From: an uncultured Armatimonadota bacterium
Lineage (GTDB): Bacteria; Armatimonadota; Armatimonadia; Armatimonadales; Armatimonadaceae
Assembly: GCA_903924445.1 (NCBI GenBank)
Contig: CAIYBQ010000563.1
Location: 1-7,362 of the forward strand
Reading direction: 5' to 3'
DNA length: 7,362 nt
Shown piece by piece: positions 6,018 to 7,362 of the stretch; positions within the stretch are counted from its first letter, which is position 1, and every line of letters begins with the position of its first letter. Position numbers and translations under genes: made by a program. The notes below the pieces were generated by a model. The model did no database searches and was not told the DNA's origin. It saw only the letters and a program-made list of their open reading frames with translations.

Positions 6018-7093
6018 GCACACAAGACATAACAAACGGACCTGCAGATCTCTCCCAGTCACGCTTTTTGAAGGCTTGCCGCGGTGAGCAAACGGATGCC
6101 ACACCTGTTTGGCTGATGCGTCAGGCTGGTCGTTACATGGCGGAATACCGTGAGCTCCGCAAGAAAAATACAATTCTTGAGCTCATCAAAGATCCTGCAC
6201 TTGCGACGGAAGTCACGATGCAGCCGATTCAAGCATTCGACCTCGATGCCGCGATTATCTTTGCTGACATCCTCCCGCCACTCGAAGGCATGGGACTCCA
6301 GCTTGAGTTTCAAAAGGGCGAGGGCCCGGTCATTCACAACCCTGTTCGCACAGAAGCGGATGTCCGTGCATTGCGCCAGCCAGACCCGGAAGAGTTTTTG
6401 CACTTCACCCTGGATGCGATTCGCCTGACACGCAAAGAGCTCGATCCACGCGGCGTTCCCCTGATTGGCTTTAGCGGTGCACCGTTTACGCTGGCATCGT
6501 ATGCCGTTGAAGGCGGCAGCAGCCGTAACCGCGTGCTCGTCAAGAGCATGATGATGAACCGCCCAGACCTCTGGGACATCATGATGACAAAGCTTGCAAA
6601 GCTTGCTGGCGACTATCTGGTCGCGCAAGCCAAGGCGGGTGCTCAGGTCTTGCAGCTGTTTGATAGCTGGGTTGGTGAGCTCAGCCCGTATGAGTATGAG
6701 AACTTTGTGCTTCCCTACTCAAAGCTTGCACTTGATATCGCCGCCACCGCGGGCGTCCCGGTCATCCACTTTGGTACGAACACCAGCGGGATGCTTCCGT
6801 TGATTCAAAAGGCCGGCGGGGATGTGATTGGCGTCGATTGGCGCATCAACCTCGATGAGGCATGGGAAATTCTTGGTCATTCAACACCAGTGCAGGGCAA
6901 CCTCGATCCTGTAACGTTGTTTGCAGAGTGGCCAGCGCTTGAGAAGCGCGCAAAGGATGTTCTTGACCGTGCGGCGGGTCGCCCAGGCCACATCTTCAAT
7001 CTTGGCCATGGCATTGTCATCGAAACCCCGGTGGACAATGTTCGTAAGCTCGTGGATTACATCCATGAATACAGCCGAACCCTTCGCGGTTAG
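6014..7093 (+). CDS. hemE: Uroporphyrinogen decarboxylase
   Basis: 359 aa from the ATG at 6014. It removes four acetate carboxyls from uroporphyrinogen III to give coproporphyrinogen III, the branch-point product used by the HemY-HemH-HemQ route. Signatures: PVWLMRQAGRYMAEYRELR (31-49) with substrate-binding Arg36 and Arg40, IIFADILPPLEGMGL with catalytic Asp85, IGFSGAPFTLASYAVEGG (151-168) with Tyr163, VLQLFDSWVGELSP (212-225), HFGTNTSG (252-259), GVDWR (273-277), QGNLDP (294-299) and FNLGHGI with His332. Start choice: the ATG overlaps the hemB TGA by 4 nt (ATGA), with a weak GGA at 6004-6006, 7 nt upstream. A TTG at 6002 would extend the protein by four residues and is less likely. Overlap implies coupling with hemB. 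Confidence 0.97.
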   Translation: MSTQDITNGPADLSQSRFLKACRGEQTDATPVWLMRQAGRYMAEYRELRKKNTILELIKDPALATEVTMQPIQAFDLDAAIIFADILPPLEGMGLQLEFQKGEGPVIHNPVRTEADVRALRQPDPEEFLHFTLDAIRLTRKELDPRGVPLIGFSGAPFTLASYAVEGGSSRNRVLVKSMMMNRPDLWDIMMTKLAKLAGDYLVAQAKAGAQVLQLFDSWVGELSPYEYENFVLPYSKLALDIAATAGVPVIHFGTNTSGMLPLIQKAGGDVIGVDWRINLDEAWEILGHSTPVQGNLDPVTLFAEWPALEKRAKDVLDRAAGRPGHIFNLGHGIVIETPVDNVRKLVDYIHEYSRTLRG

Positions 7094-7105
7094 TTACCAG
7101 ATCAA

Positions 7106-7362
7106 ATGATAAATGTTCAAGGACAGGCGCCTCTCCGCAGGATTGTGATTATCGGCGGAGGTGTGTCCGGTCTCAGCGCGGCCTGGCTCCTGAATGAGCA
7201 GGCTCAGGCATCAGGTGCGTCGGTGCAGATTACTGTGCTGGAAGCGGCAACGCGCTTTGGCGGTAAGGTGCGCACAGAGACGGTTGATGGCTATGGCGAC
7301 AAGCCATTTATCATCGAAGCAGGTCCGGACAGCTTTCTGACGCAAAAGCCATGGGCGCTTAA
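7106..7362 (+). CDS. hemY: HemY-type FAD-dependent porphyrinogen oxidase (likely coproporphyrinogen III oxidase, CgoX), 3'-partial
   Basis: The frame opens at the ATG at 7106, 12 nt after the hemE stop, and runs past the right edge (85 complete codons seen). The N-terminus has the FAD/Rossmann signature RIVIIGGGVSGLSAAWLL (12-29). VLEAATRFGGKVRTE follows at about 42-56, and then IEAGPDSFLTQKP at about 69-81, which is characteristic of HemY/PPOX proteins and unlike general amine oxidases. These enzymes oxidise protoporphyrinogen IX or, in organisms with HemQ, coproporphyrinogen III to coproporphyrin III with O2. HemQ in the same cluster favours the latter (inference). A 5-residue insertion-like stretch (QAQAS, 32-36) lies between the FAD helix and the next strand. 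No clear Shine-Dalgarno is seen upstream. About 80% of the protein lies outside the window. Confidence 0.92.
   Translation, partial: MINVQGQAPLRRIVIIGGGVSGLSAAWLLNEQAQASGASVQITVLEAATRFGGKVRTETVDGYGDKPFIIEAGPDSFLTQKPWAL

Noticed and set aside
6059..6628. 189-codon open frame on the - strand
   Set aside because: It is antisense to hemE and has no recognisable domain; open only because of the codon bias of hemE.
1..7362. CRISPR array, transposon, tRNA or rRNA
   Set aside because: I saw no direct-repeat arrays, terminal inverted repeats, transposase motifs or structural RNA signatures, and nearly all bases are explained by the heme genes.

Overview
The window is almost entirely a heme-biosynthesis gene cluster, with every gene on the + strand. 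Base composition is in the mid-50s percent G+C. The gene set points to the coproporphyrin-dependent route: HemQ (coproheme decarboxylase), a ferrochelatase with a cysteine-rich tail, and a HemY-type oxidase, with no HemF, HemN or HemG visible. That route is typical of monoderm and Terrabacteria lineages (Actinomycetota, Bacillota, Chloroflexota, Deinococcota). The HemH sequence looks actinobacterial from memory, while the HemQ motif looks more like the Thermus/Chloroflexota/Acidobacteriota type. I therefore do not name a phylum with confidence.

Layout: (a) 1-626 is the 3' part of a gene that begins upstream. It encodes the heme-binding C-terminal end of HemQ joined in frame to a complete Rieske [2Fe-2S] domain. 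(b) 623-1717 is hemH (coproporphyrin ferrochelatase, cpfC), coupled to the first gene by an ATGA overlap. (c) 1718-1912 is the only sizeable non-coding gap (195 bp, 86 G+C by my count, 44%). It has one imperfect hairpin and probably holds the control region of the next block. (d) 1913-7362 is a tightly packed run hemA-hemC-hemD-hemB-hemE-hemY. The junctions range from a 4-nt overlap to a 12-nt gap, and hemY runs off the right edge.

Together the genes cover glutamyl-tRNA to glutamate semialdehyde (HemA), 5-aminolevulinate to porphobilinogen (HemB), hydroxymethylbilane (HemC), uroporphyrinogen III (HemD), coproporphyrinogen III (HemE), coproporphyrin III (HemY/CgoX), coproheme (HemH/CpfC) and heme b (HemQ/ChdC). 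The one pathway step not seen is glutamate-1-semialdehyde aminomutase (hemL/gsaM), which may lie outside the window.

The most unusual feature is the HemQ-Rieske fusion at the left edge. It places an iron-sulfur electron-transfer or sensing domain on the last enzyme of the pathway, directly beside a ferrochelatase that itself carries a candidate [2Fe-2S] cysteine set. All family assignments come from reading motifs by eye; no database search was run.
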